Shown here piece by piece: positions 37,868 through 49,670 of a stretch of DNA of 64,000 bases. The stretch comes from Glandiceps talaboti. Its lineage: Eukaryota > Hemichordata > Enteropneusta > Spengelidae. The stretch lies in assembly GCF_964340395.1 (NCBI RefSeq), contig NC_135566.1, forward strand, positions 20,975,584 through 21,039,583, in the 5' to 3' direction. Position 1 is the stretch's first letter. Each line of letters starts with the position of its first letter. The position numbers and the translations under genes are program-made. Below the pieces are notes generated by a model. That model was not told the DNA's origin and did not search any database. It worked only from the letters and a program-made list of their open reading frames with translations.

Positions 37868-39165
37868 CTGTAAAAGAGATTAAATATAGAACTAATATAA
37901 AAATATAGTTAATTTGCATAATGTACATATAGTTTATTAACAGAAGTTATTTCTGTGAAGAACACTTTTGCATTAGCTTATCTGAAGACATGCGAAGGAC
38001 TATACATGTAAGTGCTACTACACTATTTGCTATCCTAAATGTAGCCTACCTGTAGATGCGACGGACTATAAGTGCTACTACACTATTTGCTATCCTATTC
38101 AACTGACAAGCTTTCCAAAATAAACAATCCCATGGTGAACACATCACTTAACCATCATAAAATCCATTTTGATGCCAGAACTGCTATTTTGTATATTATG
38201 TGTAATATGAGAACTGGCGTTCTGAAGTTATCTTGAATATAATGATAGCGACCACAATGATTGACACGCAACTTTGTTTTGAACATTATGCAAATTAGTT
38301 GACCACACAACAATGCGTTCAAATATAGTAATCCGATGCTTTTTTTGGACATTAAATGTAAAATCTTGAAAAATTGCATTTCTAGTACAAAATTCAGTTT
38401 TATTCATCTGTAAATTCCCGACATTATATTCCTTGCATGAATTCCCAGGTGACATATAATAACAATATTATAGTACGCGTCGCGCTGATCATATCCTTGC
38501 ACCTCGGGCATATCAAGGCAATACTATGATATGTCAAGCTGGTCTGCTTGTAGTTTTGAACTTCAGTGTTTTTTAATGAAAATCAAAATGTTTAGACCTT
38601 CATTTACACATTACCAGAAATATTGCCAGTAAACTGTCCAGTCTTTCCAATCTATCCAGTCTTTCTGACTCTATATGTTATGTCATTAGACCCATAGACA
38701 TATTACACACACAGACACACACACAGAGTCTGACTGGTCCCTTTGCTAATATGGTACATGTATCTGTTCTTGTCGTGTATGCTAGTGATAGCCAATTATC
38801 TCACATGGTAAACCTCAATACATATTTGAATGTTACCTGAATACACAAGTCATTGATATGTTCTAACCTACATTGTACATGTCAACTATGCAAGGATGAC
38901 ATGATAATTCTATTACTTGACTAAGTTACCCTATCGGTATATGCATACATGTTATGATTGTACAGTATAAATGTATTTAATTTGCTAATTGATAGCCACT
39001 GGTGACAATGATTGATAGAAATGTTCTGAACTATAGATTACACAACTACAATTTATCTTGTGGTATGAGGACCATCCATGAATTGGCTATAAATTAGCTT
39101 GACAGACATAGCAAATGTGTATGTTTTTTTATTTTATATATATTTAAACTTTATTTAAAGAGGGT
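37868..39165. other. Intron 1 of the TLC-domain gene, near exon 2
   Basis: AT-rich intron. A phrase of about 40 bp (GGACTATA...AGTGCTACTACACTATTTGC) occurs twice at 37998-38092. No exon found. Confidence 0.5.
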
Positions 39166-39169
39166 TAAA

Positions 39170-39645
39170 ACTCATACAGATAACCTGGTTAGCTAAAAGC
39201 TAGTCTTCCCCAGGGCCCTCTAAAAGACAACCAAAACAGGATAAAGTAAAACACACAGAAATACAAATATAAGACAAATACAATATACAGGATAAAACAG
39301 ACAGAAATACTCATTTAAAATATGCTTCAGAATCTATCAATTAGTTTTAAAAGCTTATTAAAAGTGATTGCACCAGCATGTCTTAATGTTCTGGACGTTG
39401 ACATTAATTTGATTGTGGGGACATATAGGACATTGTTTTGGCTGCTGAGTCTGGTATTGCGGGATGATACATTATTGATCCTTGTAAACATGTCTGAAAT
39501 ATATTGAGGTGTCAAATTGTTAAGTGCTTTGTAAACAAGGCAACTGGTTCTGTATTTGACTCTTGTGCAGTCATAATCCTGCAGCCGTTAAAAGTGGTGC
39601 AGATGGAGCCATTCTGGGGCATCCATAATCACTCTGAGGGCCATT
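39170..39645 (-). mobile_element. LINE 3' fragment (reverse transcriptase C-terminus)
   Basis: On the minus strand the frame reads CTRVKYRTSCLVYKALNN, then TPQYISDMF, SRNTRLSSQNNVLYVP and LRHAGAITFN, the standard C-terminal block of CR1/Jockey-group LINEs. A stop codon interrupts it upstream (WLHLHHF then stop). The 3' UTR side (39120-39250) is rich in TTTATT and non-coding. The 5' side is cut off by the dispersed repeat at 39645. Dead fragment in intron 1 of the TLC-domain gene, same strand as the gene. Confidence 0.8.
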
Positions 39646-40130
39646 TTTAGCTCCTGTATGGCAGCTGATGTCGTGGCGATGTCTGTCTGTCTGTCTGTCT
39701 GTGCAGATGATATCTCAAAAAGTACTGAAGCAAATGTTCTGCAATTTACTATGTGACATTGTCCGGCTGTAACTTAGCACTGATTAGTTTTTTGGTGGGA
39801 GTGGCTTGCATAATTAATGATTATATAAATGGGGCTATATATGCATAATGGCTGCACCAAATTCAATGAAACTAGCTACATCAACAGATCATACAAAGAT
39901 ATAAAGCACTAAAAGTCGTTAACTTGTGTCAAGTTAATTAAGGGCTAATTTGCATAATTAATGAATGTTTGTATTAAACTCAGGTTATCCATCTAGAAGG
40001 GCTTTATAAAATTTGATGAAACTTGCCACAGATATTGATCATACAGAGATTGATAGTTCTTAATCCAATTTAGTGCTGTCAATTAATTTGTCATTTGCAT
40101 AATTAATGAACTATCATCTTTGCTTCGAAG
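39645..40130 (-). repeat. Dispersed repeat, inverted copy of 24870-25610
   Basis: Carries GTCGTGGCGATGTCTGTCTG, AAAAAGTACTGAAGCAAATG and ATAATTAATGA units, the reverse of the copy in ETFBKMT intron 2. Confidence 0.75.
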
Positions 40131-41515
40131 TAGTAGACCAAGACATTTACAATGTACATGTAGGATTGTCAGTTCAGTGTGACCTGTCAAATTTGAATAT
40201 GACCTATCATATGCAAAATGTTTCAACAGTTTCATGTGCCCCATGACCATTTCCTGACGTGGAGAGCACGTCATGGCCAGTTTAGAAACTATGTGATATT
40301 ATTATTATTTATCCATGTGATTGGTTACTTATTAACAGACAAATCAGAAAGGGTTTCCATCGATACCACAGCCATTACGGCAAAGCATCTTCCCTTTCAC
40401 GGGCGAAGCAATGATCAAATAGACCACATTGGTGGACAGTCTATGCTGAAAACTTCACTTAGATAAATTCATACTGCCACATCAGATTTCATTCTCATTA
40501 AAACGGAAACGTTTTCTTTTTGAGCTTCATTACTAGATCGAACGCATTACGTGAATTTAGCGTTCACTATATGTGCATGCTCTTCATCTGAGGTGAACAT
40601 TATAGGTTCACATGTTGTTAAGGTATCATTCAAGAATAAACAAATATCTTGGTGTATACTGAGTTAACAGTTCTCAGCGACACAAAATTTATACCAAATA
40701 CCTTTACAACTGTGTCTCTGTCAAATTGAAAGTTCACGCCGTCGTTCATGTCATGAAAGTTAGTTTGTGCACTGCAGTATTGACTATTGTATTGTAGTGT
40801 AGATTTTTATGTACTCTGTATGGTTCAACTCCAAGAACCGTCCTAACAGAGATTCATCCAGAGTTCATTCTCAGAGCACATATTTTTAGAGTGATTACCA
40901 TAGAAAATTGAAAGTCTAGAAAAAGTATATAAATGTTTTCTTGTGACATTTTGGAAGTGCACACTATGTATGTGTATGCAGTGCGTGGGAGAATGACGTG
41001 TTCATGTAGCTACATGTAAACATTTGTAACATATTTAGTGTACATCTGAAATACATTTAGTGTGCATGCAAATTTGGAAAAGACGCACCATAATGAGATT
41101 TTGACGTTAATTTTGACAGGAACACATCCCAGGGATGCATTAGAAAAAAGTGACCGCAACCTCTGCCTATACCAAGAAAGACTGCCCAAAATTTGATAAT
41201 AATTGCTAAAGATATCAATTGAGCCAAGATATGGTGGTATCTAGTCAATTAATTGCTAAATTACATATTTGATGAAATTTTGCAATAAGGGATATGTATA
41301 TCTCTGAACGGGAGCATTTTCAGTTCATCTCTGGTTTGCAATACAGTAATTCTCACAATATTGCAAGAATTACTCCAGACAGTATTAGTCAATGTGTGGT
41401 TGAATGAAAGCTTTGTAAAACATTTTTTGGGGTCATTTGACACACATTTTTTGGACCTGACCCACAATTTTGGAAGTGACGGGTCATAGATGACCCACAC
41501 TACAATTGTATGCAA
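40131..41515. other. Intron 1 of the TLC-domain gene, middle part
   Basis: Open frames here are short and without recognisable motifs. I see no exon, RNA gene or clear repeat. Confidence 0.45.
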
Positions 41516-41519
41516 ATGT

Positions 41520-41700
41520 GTTTAGCAACATGACCACGCCTATAGCAACAGCCAAATGATTGCATATATTGCATAGATAACAACAGGGTTGGATAGGCAA
41601 CTGCATAATCATTCAGCAAATATCTAGCATGGATCAGCATGTGGGTATAAATATTTTTACAAACTGTACAGTTGTGCTACAACGCCATTGGTGCTTTTTT
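41520..41700 (+). repeat. Dispersed repeat fragment
   Basis: Matches 24255-24345: TAGCAACA(T)GACCACGCCTATAGCAA at the left, and ACAGTTGTGCTACAACGCCATTGG at 41665-41690. Confidence 0.65.
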
Positions 41701-41754
41701 TATAATGTCCCAAAAAAATCTATGATACCCAGAAAAATGAAAGTCTTGGGACAC

Positions 41755-41990
41755 TATGTCCCACTCTTTCAAAAGGCCTAGGCTGGCTGCAACACTTGTA
41801 GTAATGCCAAAAAGTCTGTCAGATTTGATTGATTTAAGCAGGCTATTATTGTATCTCACATCCAGTGTATCTTTAGGAAGTCTGGCAAGTCTTTGCATGG
41901 TACCTACTAGCATAGTCTTGGTTTTATCTGCATTAATCACCATTTTCTTGTCTCTACATCATGTGCTTACATTTTCATAGCAATGTTTAG
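41755..41990 (-). mobile_element. LINE reverse transcriptase fragment
   Basis: The minus-strand frame reads CRDKKMVINADKTKTMLVG, then LDVRYNNSLLKSIKSDRLFG and GIT, the block just downstream of the catalytic YADD in CR1/Jockey-group LINEs. It loses similarity after GIT and has no catalytic core. Degenerate fragment inside TLC intron 1. Confidence 0.75.
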
Positions 41991-41999
41991 CTTTTGTTC

Positions 42000-43610
42000 A
42001 TTTTAACAGAGTTAAGCACCCCTTACACTCCTGTCTTCTTTGTGTTTAAAGATACCAATTTTAGGAGTCAACCATGACTACATGTAGCTATCTAGATGAC
42101 AGGTTGGGCTGCACGATTTTCCACAGAAAATGTTGCCAGCCCAAAGAGAGGAAAAGAATTGTCTCATCACAGAAAGTCTTTGTTGGAAGAAACAAGAACA
42201 AAATGCTGCCCTGCATGTATTGAAAGTGACTTTGGAAAGGCAAACTTTGGCAAATGGTTTTTGCATGACTCAAAATAAAAATATAACTCAAAGCTTTGTT
42301 AATCTTGTGGTAAGACCTTGGATCTGGGGTTGCAGAATAAAGCTGTAATGGGTACCTCTAGCTCTGTCTGGGCTAGCGCCCTCAGTGGTGATCTTAGGTC
42401 ATTTTTAGAGTACGTAGAATAATTGGTATAGCACAGTTAGGCAAAAATGTTACGATGTTATTTTCAGACTATGTTTTCATCAATTATTGTTCTATTGAAT
42501 ACAGGAGTATGTACACATATTTTCAATCAGGGTAACACATCTATATAGCACCAGCATGTATACTTTTGGTTCTAAAATTTCAAGATGTTCCAATAGCAAG
42601 AAGGCACCCCACCCCTCCCCCAGTTGCTCTGCTCCCTTGTAGTTTCTGCTTACTTTTATGATTTTACCCACTACTTTGATTAATAGAAGTACACTCCTGA
42701 AGTTGTCAGCTAACCAATCCTGACATTTTGTGAAAACTGCATTTTCAAAACAGAAGCACACATGGGATTCTTTTATTGGATTGGTGCCTGTTTTTATTTG
42801 CATAGAACTGTACAGAATCATAACAAGCTGACAGATTCTAGAAACAGGATTGTAATTGCTTTTTTCTACTTGGCGAAAAAAATCCTGGTAAATTTTGGCA
42901 GAAAAAAAAATGCCAAAAAAAAGTTTTTATGTTGGCTCCGATTCCTCCAGCTATTCCCCCACCCCCTTGAGTGTTGTCCCTTGCAAGTAACATACACACA
43001 CATATATGGTATATTTTATTTTATTTGACACAAAACTATGTATGAAATACATTTTTTTGTATATGTAGTCCATGGCCAAAAAAACACCGATGACGAAGTA
43101 AACAGCAAGTATTATAATATGCATGTTAACTAACTTACAGAACATTAACAGCAACAACAACAACAACAACAACAATAACAATAACAACAACAGGGTTAGA
43201 GTTTACAATACTACCATTTGTTAGCAATGAACCATGGATTAATACGTATTAGTGAGACATCATGAATGAACACAGCATGCAGCACAGGGTCTTCTTAATA
43301 CATGTAGTTGATCCTTTGATAAGTTTTGAAAAAAAATGTATCACACATGAATAATATACATGTATTAGCGTTATATATAGCAAAGGAAAATTCTGAATGG
43401 TCTGAAACGAATAGATAAACTTGAATTGTTTTTGATACACTCAGTACGTGACTATTTATTTTAGTGTGTTATGTCGTACGATATATCACATGATTGTGTG
43501 GTACTATGGATTACGTAACTATGCTATCAGCAACAATATACATGATATAACCAATGTCTGCCTGACTGATAACAATCAATTCTATACACAAAAATACTTT
43601 TGTAAATGCC
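42000..43610. other. Intron 1 of the TLC-domain gene, 5' part
   Basis: Contains a (CAA)n tract at 43148-43175. Open frames at 42096-42348 show no recognised motif. No exon found. Confidence 0.45.
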
Positions 43611-43616
43611 ACTCAC

Positions 43617-43849
43617 CAAAGTAGCGACCATGTCCCTACAATCATTGCATGTACGAATGATGTAGCAATATTCCTCCACTTGTCCTGTGCTTTGGCCATC
43701 TTCTCCGGAACGGGCACTAAAGTCGTCGCAAGATTAACACAGTGAAAGGTAGCTGCTGCACCCACCACCACAAGCACGGCATAGCTTCCTACAAGCGATG
43801 GCGAATCGCCAACGTAATGATATCTTGGAGGATTCTGTACCGAGTCCAT
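43617..43849 (-). CDS. TLC-domain membrane protein, exon 1
   Basis: Starts at the ATG at 43849 and ends CTACTTTG|GTGAGT in phase 2 after 77 codons. It encodes a short polar N-terminus, a first hydrophobic segment SYAVLVVVGAAATFHCVNL, a polar loop with Lys/Trp/Arg (AQDKWRN), and the start of the TLC domain, TSFVHAMIVGTWSLL, whose S-x-V-H-x4-G-T-W pattern is typical of TLCD1/2. Joined to exon 2 this becomes GTWSLLCLYRNPEM. Upstream sequence (43850-44000) is somewhat more GC-rich, fitting a promoter region, but no core element is clear. Confidence 0.87.
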
Positions 43850-44390
43850 GGTCGCTGACAGGCGATATTTTAAGTGTCAACACTGCATGCACTGTCTCTA
43901 GATCCGTGTACTTGTTAAACTCACATTTGGGCGTGGACATATATTTAGTGGGTTAGGTGGCCCTTTATTTGCATTTTATCACCGAGGACCTATGGCACGG
44001 GCAGGGCATGCGGGGGCGGTACCTTACTTATGCTAATGAACCACAGATTGGTATTTCACACTCTGTATTCCACCAAAGGCGCTTCCCCCACCCCACCCCA
44101 CCCCCACCCCGATTACTATTACGTGTTTTTTTTGTTTTTTGACCACGTGACTAAAGCATTGCATAGTCTGATTGCAAATGTATTATGGTACAAAATCGCA
44201 CAGAGTGAAAGCGACTGACATGATAGTACGAGTTATTCAGAGAACGTTTTATATATATAGTATTATTAAGCATATCGAAACTAAAACAAAATAACGTTTA
44301 TCTTTTGAAAAACTGACAGACAGACAGTGTCGAAGAAGTAGAAATTCTCATTGAAGCTGTAACTCTTAACAGACATACAGTTGCAATGTA

Positions 44391-44764
44391 AGGGACCGGT
44401 CAGTTTCTCCAGCATGGGGGGTCGGTGGATTCTTCCATCGGGCCGACAAAAACTCACTCATCTATAAAACCAAAAAAACAGGCTGACCCCCCCCCCCCTA
44501 TCAGCTAGGTAATACATGTATATGTATATGTATAGTTGGGGGACAAGAACAAATATTTACATGTACCACATTTCAGACAAGGTTGTATGTCATTGTAGAC
44601 AGGGATTTTTTGATTCCACCACAATCCGAAACACAATGAATGACCCCCCTCTACAATTTTTCAAAACAGCATGACCCCCCACTGCCTATTTCAAAAACAG
44701 GGTGACCCCCACCCACCAATCCACCACCCCCCCCCCCCCAGGCCGAAGAAACTGACCGGTCCCT
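44391..44764. mobile_element. Complete MITE with AGGGACCGGTCAGTTTCT ends
   Basis: 374-bp element bounded by AGGGACCGGTCAGTTTCT (44391-44408) and its near-perfect reverse complement (ending 44764). Next to each end are G-rich/C-rich stretches, with CAGGCTGACCCCCC inside. No coding capacity. The two ends and part of the interior match the two ends of the 53402-57361 element in reverse, so both are one family. Confidence 0.88.
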
Positions 44765-45328
44765 AACCAATATAAAAAGCATAGCAAATTCGGGATGGCA
44801 AATGCTTGCTGCGACATTAGAATCACATGTTAAAAATCAATAACTTAGAGGGCATTAAACTTACACAACAGCGTGGTTTCACAACAGCAGAGTTTGGAGG
44901 TCACTTCGTTCGTGTTGTATAACCTATTAAAAGGATACGGTAATTTTGATATATAAACATACATTGTCTGTGATACGTATATATTGTCAACTACAAACCC
45001 TACCATGCGATACTGAACGCCGATAGACTGCAATTAATACCATGTCAAGGGGTACAGGAAAAAAATTGCTGACCAACTCAAGACAGAAAAATAAATGTGT
45101 TTCCAGGGTATGAGCTAAAAAACTTGTTGTGCTACAGGTACAGAATCTAGCCACAAATTCCCAGGTTCATGTGTTTCTGGCGCCACCAACTGCAGCGGCG
45201 GCACCTATTTTTAAAAAAAATTTCTTGTCAAAGGTGAATACTAAGTGTTCGCAAATGGTGAAATAAACCAAAAACACTACTACACCATCAAATCAATGAC
45301 ATGGTATTGCAGTCTATACTGACCTGAC
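44765..45328. other. Intergenic DNA, no gene seen
   Basis: No supported open frame or repeat apart from short A runs. Confidence 0.4.
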
Positions 45329-45940
45329 TTAGGCTGCTTTCACAAAAACTTGTTAGGGGGGGTCGGGAGATTTTAGGGGGGACTTGAAAATATATGGGTA
45401 GTGTGTGGGGGGTACCTGAAAAAATGTTATGGGTTGTAGGGGGGGGGGGGGGTACCTGAAAATAAATTGACATCATGACTTTTCAAACATGGGAAAATAA
45501 GCTTTTAAAATGTTGGTCTTCCTTTGTCAACAACAACAACAACAACAACAACAGCGGCGGCGGCGGCAGCGGCGGCGGCTACAAACAGTTGCTCACAAGT
45601 TAGTAAAATGAAAAACAAAAACAGTCAAATTTTAATTTTCTTTTTAATAAACTGTTAATGTAATGATAAATTGAAATGGGCGAATTGAATGGTACAGATT
45701 GTTTTGTCTGAAAATACCAGTGTCTTTCATGTACACTACTACTATCTACTGAAATTTGGTTCATTTAATGTGTGAAATTACCTTTACACTGTACTGAAAA
45801 TATTCTTTGTGACATGACTGTGTTTGGGTTTGTGGTTAATAACCGTTATCACAATGATATTATGTAACTTTTTCATGTAAATTCTTACTAGTATTAAATG
45901 ACAGACAAATATGACAGACAACATTTTACATTTGCAGCTC

Positions 45941-46209
45941 TTGGAAGTTAAAAAAAAAGAGTTGGAAAAGGTTCATCTCAGCCTGCCATCAAAATGTAAA
46001 AGATGCACCTGCTCTAAAACATACTTGACAAGTATCAAAAACATCTGTGCAAGGTATTTTTTCATCCTATAGATATAACTATAATTTTCAACACAAACTT
46101 TTAATAACACATTCTAAATATTTCCTAAAATTAGCATATTGGCAACGTCTGCTACATGTGAAACAGAAGACAATATCTCACAAGCCGAGTTAACAGAGAA
46201 AAAGTAAAA
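45941..46209 (+). CDS. Possible upstream exons of the TIR-element protein
   Basis: After CATTTTACATTTGCAG an open stretch reads LLEVKKKELEKVHLSLPSKC, followed by KRCTCSKTYL, giving a Cx2CxC cluster, and ends near GCAAG|GTATTT (46053). A second candidate begins after AAAATTAG (46134) and reads LATSATCETEDNIS ending AELTEKK and a stop. Both look like degraded coding sequence on the same strand as the ORF at 46453. Splicing is guessed from sequence only. Confidence 0.35.
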
Positions 46210-46295
46210 TAAGTTTTTTGCACATACTTTTCAACTTTGCACGAATATACTATTACTTGTAAATATAAAGATAAATAACTAAACTTTGACACTAT

Positions 46296-46745
46296 ATGGA
46301 TGTATTCTCAACACCATTAACAAGAGATGATGGTAGTGAAAGACCACCAGATGACTTCCAACCCTGTGCACAACTAAAACACCTGTATAGTAAAGGGTTA
46401 GCGTCAAGTAAAAATGTTGAGAAACTTGAAGGGGTGACGAATTGAGCAACGAATGAAAGAAAGGGAGCAACGTGCTGAAAAAAAATTTGATGAATATGAC
46501 TGGGATGCGCTTGTCAGAAATGGTGACATTTCCAAATTGAAAGTGAAAGAACTTGATAAGTACCTTTCCAACTATGAAATTCCAGCTGTGGCAGGAATGC
46601 ACAAAATAGACAAAGTTGAGGCTGTAAGATGCCACTATTATCAATCTAAAGAAAGTGAGAGTGATTTGTCATCTGATGACAGTGACAATGAGAATGATGA
46701 TACAGCTAGTTCAAACTCTGATGAAGTTGAAGGAGAAATTGGGTC

Positions 46746-46814
<69 letters not shown>

Positions 46815-46878
46815 CAATGCCATGTTTATATACACAAGATCTGGAAGGAGAGCTACCACTTGGAAATCAAAAATTTAA
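46296..46878 (+). CDS. SAP-like, aspartate-rich protein of the TIR element
   Basis: Two overlapping frames, probably one protein broken by a frameshift near 46435: first MDVFSTPLTRDD... to KLEGVT (start 46296), then the frame from 46438 (ATG 46453) to the stop at 46878. The second part has a charged helix (MKEREQRAEKKFDEYDWDAL), then a helix-turn-helix-like segment ISKLKVKELDKYLSNYEI...KIDKVEAV that resembles a SAP-type DNA-binding fold (L-K-V-x-E-L-D-x-Y-L). After that come a Ser/Asp/Glu-rich region, a run of about 24 aspartates encoded by (GAT)n, and a basic end YTRSGRRATTW. I recognise the pattern as one common in transposon-associated proteins but cannot name the family. No catalytic triad is visible. 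Confidence 0.55.
46748..46814. repeat. (GAT)n trinucleotide tract encoding poly-Asp
   Basis: About 22 GAT triplets in frame with the SAP-like protein. Poly-Met (+2 frame) and poly-Ser (minus strand) frames are by-products. Confidence 0.97.
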
Positions 46879-47488
46879 ATAAACACATTCTGAGACTTTG
46901 TTTAAAATCCTGCATTCACCTTTGTAATCTAACGTCAAAACCAGTCCCGGCAATAATCAGGCTCTTACAAGGTAAATGTATTACCAGGTTCATTAAGATA
47001 TACAATTACTATGATAATAGGGCCATCTTTATTATCATTACCACTAATATATATCACTTGATTCCTATTCTGTTAGATGAAATGTGGCTGGTATTTTTGA
47101 ATCATACATTTATTTTCTTTTGACATTATATTGAACTAATTTACATCAAACAAGAACGGGATGCATGGCAATGCATTTTATTAACAGTTTTTTCAGTGTT
47201 ATTTAGACCAATTTGACTTCTTTTAGCACACATTTAGGAAACTGAACTGGAACAATACAGTATAAAACTCTCTTTAGATAACATGTGCATCACAATATTT
47301 GCAAATACAACTAAAATGACATTCAACTGTAACACTACTAGTATACTACTAATACAATATTGAACAGAAAACAAAGACTCAGTTGGTCTGCTGATCATTT
47401 TACAAGAGTTATTCAAAGTGTAATTCATTTACAAGTATATGTTGTTTTTTGGAAAGGCAATGCACTGGTTAACATAACATTTTGTTTT

Positions 47489-47570
<82 letters not shown>

Positions 47571-47872
47571 ATATACAAATTGATTATCTATATAATGGAC
47601 AAAGTTGGTATTAAGTGTATTATGTACAGTTTTGTACTTGGTATGGAATGTTAACGCACAGGAAGAGTATTCCCCCAAAAAATTATTCGGGTGGGGGGTA
47701 CTTGAAAATTTATTCGGGTAGGGGGGTACTTGAAATATTTGGGGCTTTGGCAGGGGGGGTACTTGAAAAATTTTGGAATATGGCAGGGGGGTACTTGAAA
47801 AAAAATTAGGGTTTTACAAAAAATCTCCCGACCCCCCCCCCCCCCCTAACAAGTTTTTGTGAAAGCAGCCTT

Positions 47873-48770
47873 ACTACCTTGAATGAATCCTGTAATTTTT
47901 CATAATGATAAAATAATTATTTCTCGGTCTTAGTTTTCAGAATTCACATTTCACGTGTGATCAGGATACCAAATCTTTCTAATCAACAAGGCGTGTAGTG
48001 AAATGACGAACTGCATACCAGACGATGTATGGCGTAACTGGAACATAGACTAAATTTATCAGAGCCCCGACGAGTTCGGCCTCACGGTCTCACCCCAAGG
48101 CCATCGCCAGCATTCGATTGACTAAATTTTACAAATCACTTTACAGGAAAATTTGGAATGTCTATTGTCTAAACGTTAAACATGACTATATCATCCATGT
48201 CAATTACATAATGGCTCTTACAAGTAATGACCGTCTGTGAATTTGAAACAAAGGGACGCCATGGGGACAAGTGTTTTTCAGATACGCTATCTTTAATTTT
48301 AAAATACTAAACTTGTAGATTCGATAATTCATAACAAGGAAAGGGTATTGTTTTCATCTTGACATTTTAAAATAATACCAGATAGCACTCTTTTAGTCCT
48401 AAAATTTTTAAAGGCGTACACTGCTCTCTAGCTTTATGTAGTATTATTGCCACCTTGAGCATCAGAAAGCATTACTTTAGTTCTTAAATCAAAAACATTC
48501 TATACCCTCACACTTGCTCCCTTGCATTTTTATTCAACTTTTACCTCATATTAGACTGGGGTCAGAATTTACGGTAGGGGGCATGGGGAGATATTGGGGG
48601 GTCTGAAAGGGGCCCCGAAATATTTTGCTCGTGATTTGAACCAAATTAAATCTCAGGAGCGGTCGTTTACCGAGTAATTGGCTTCGACGCAATACCTAAT
48701 CTACAACCTATATTGAGCGATGAGTTGGGTGACAGCCATGCCCCCTCTCCCTCCCTCCCTTCCCCTCCCC
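47873..48770. other. Intergenic DNA, no gene seen
   Basis: AT-rich. The phrase CTCAGGAGC(G/A)GTCGTTTACC occurs at 48654 and again at 48968, on either side of the CT tract. No coding region supported. Confidence 0.4.
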
Positions 48771-48772
48771 CT

Positions 48773-48944
<172 letters not shown>

Positions 48945-48989
48945 AGACTTTTTTTGAACATCCAAACCTCAGGAGCAGTCGTTTACCTT

Positions 48990-49665
48990 GTACTTTGCAA
49001 AATTGTTCACTTCATTTACCTACCATACATTTATGAGGCAGTCAATAGCCAAGCAAATGTGTGTGTGTGCCTGCCAAAATATCTCTGAATAGGTAAGCTA
49101 AAGTGTAGGTAATATAGCCATCCCACTAGCTGTCATGGGAAACCCTGCTGCTAAGTATCTCAAAGTACAGCCCAATGAGACCTTTTTCGCAAAACCCACA
49201 TATATTTGTAAAAAATCTCTCATTGTTATGTATGGACGTTGAAGTTGGTTTCCACTGTACCATACTATATACATCTCTGAAGTGGAGGGGGGGGGGGGGT
49301 TACTGTATATTAATTACACATTAAAATGTGTAGCCGAGAGGGGGAACTACGAAAAAATTTGGGTTCATTTCATAAATCTTATTTTGAAGAATTCTGAAAA
49401 ACTGTAGGCCCCAACATGTGACTTACTGGATCTTGTACGTGTATGCATAGTACTGTAGGAATGGCCTTGCTGATATATTTCGTTTTCGTTTGAGATATTG
49501 GTCAAATATGAAACTATGTGTACTATGCACATGCAATCACCATGTAGACTTCAGTACGGTACAACAATTTTAATTCTGTTTTTCTTCAAAATAGGCTTGA
49601 ACCTAGTAATTAATTAACCTAGTAATTATTGATACTCTCCATGTATTTTGACACTGGATGGGACA
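48990..49665. other. Intergenic DNA, no gene seen
   Basis: Contains a G run near 49288. No motif or frame supported. Confidence 0.4.
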
Positions 49666-49670
49666 CATTT

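Larger units (their letters stand above)
45329..47872. mobile_element. 2.5-kb TIR element carrying a SAP-like/acidic protein gene
   Basis: The two ends are inverted copies of each other over about 45 bp: 45331 onward reads AGGCTGCTTTCACAAAAACT + TGTTAGGGGGG...TCGGGAGATTT, and 47820-47870 is its reverse complement. Just inside both ends are G-rich subrepeats containing GGGGGGTAC(C/T)TGAAAA (two on the left, about four on the right). ACT flanks both sides and could be a 3-bp target duplication. Internal features: a CAA/CGG tract (45529-45577), a broken coding region (about 45940-46878), a (GAT)n tract and a (TA)n tract (47494-47560). No transposase was recognised. Confidence 0.85.

Noticed and set aside
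40218-40466. 82-codon plus-strand frame
   Set aside because: No domain, weak composition signal, and no splice or homology support.
42096-42348. Two overlapping plus-strand frames of 60-72 codons
   Set aside because: No recognisable motif, antisense frames equally long, and it lies in TLC intron 1.
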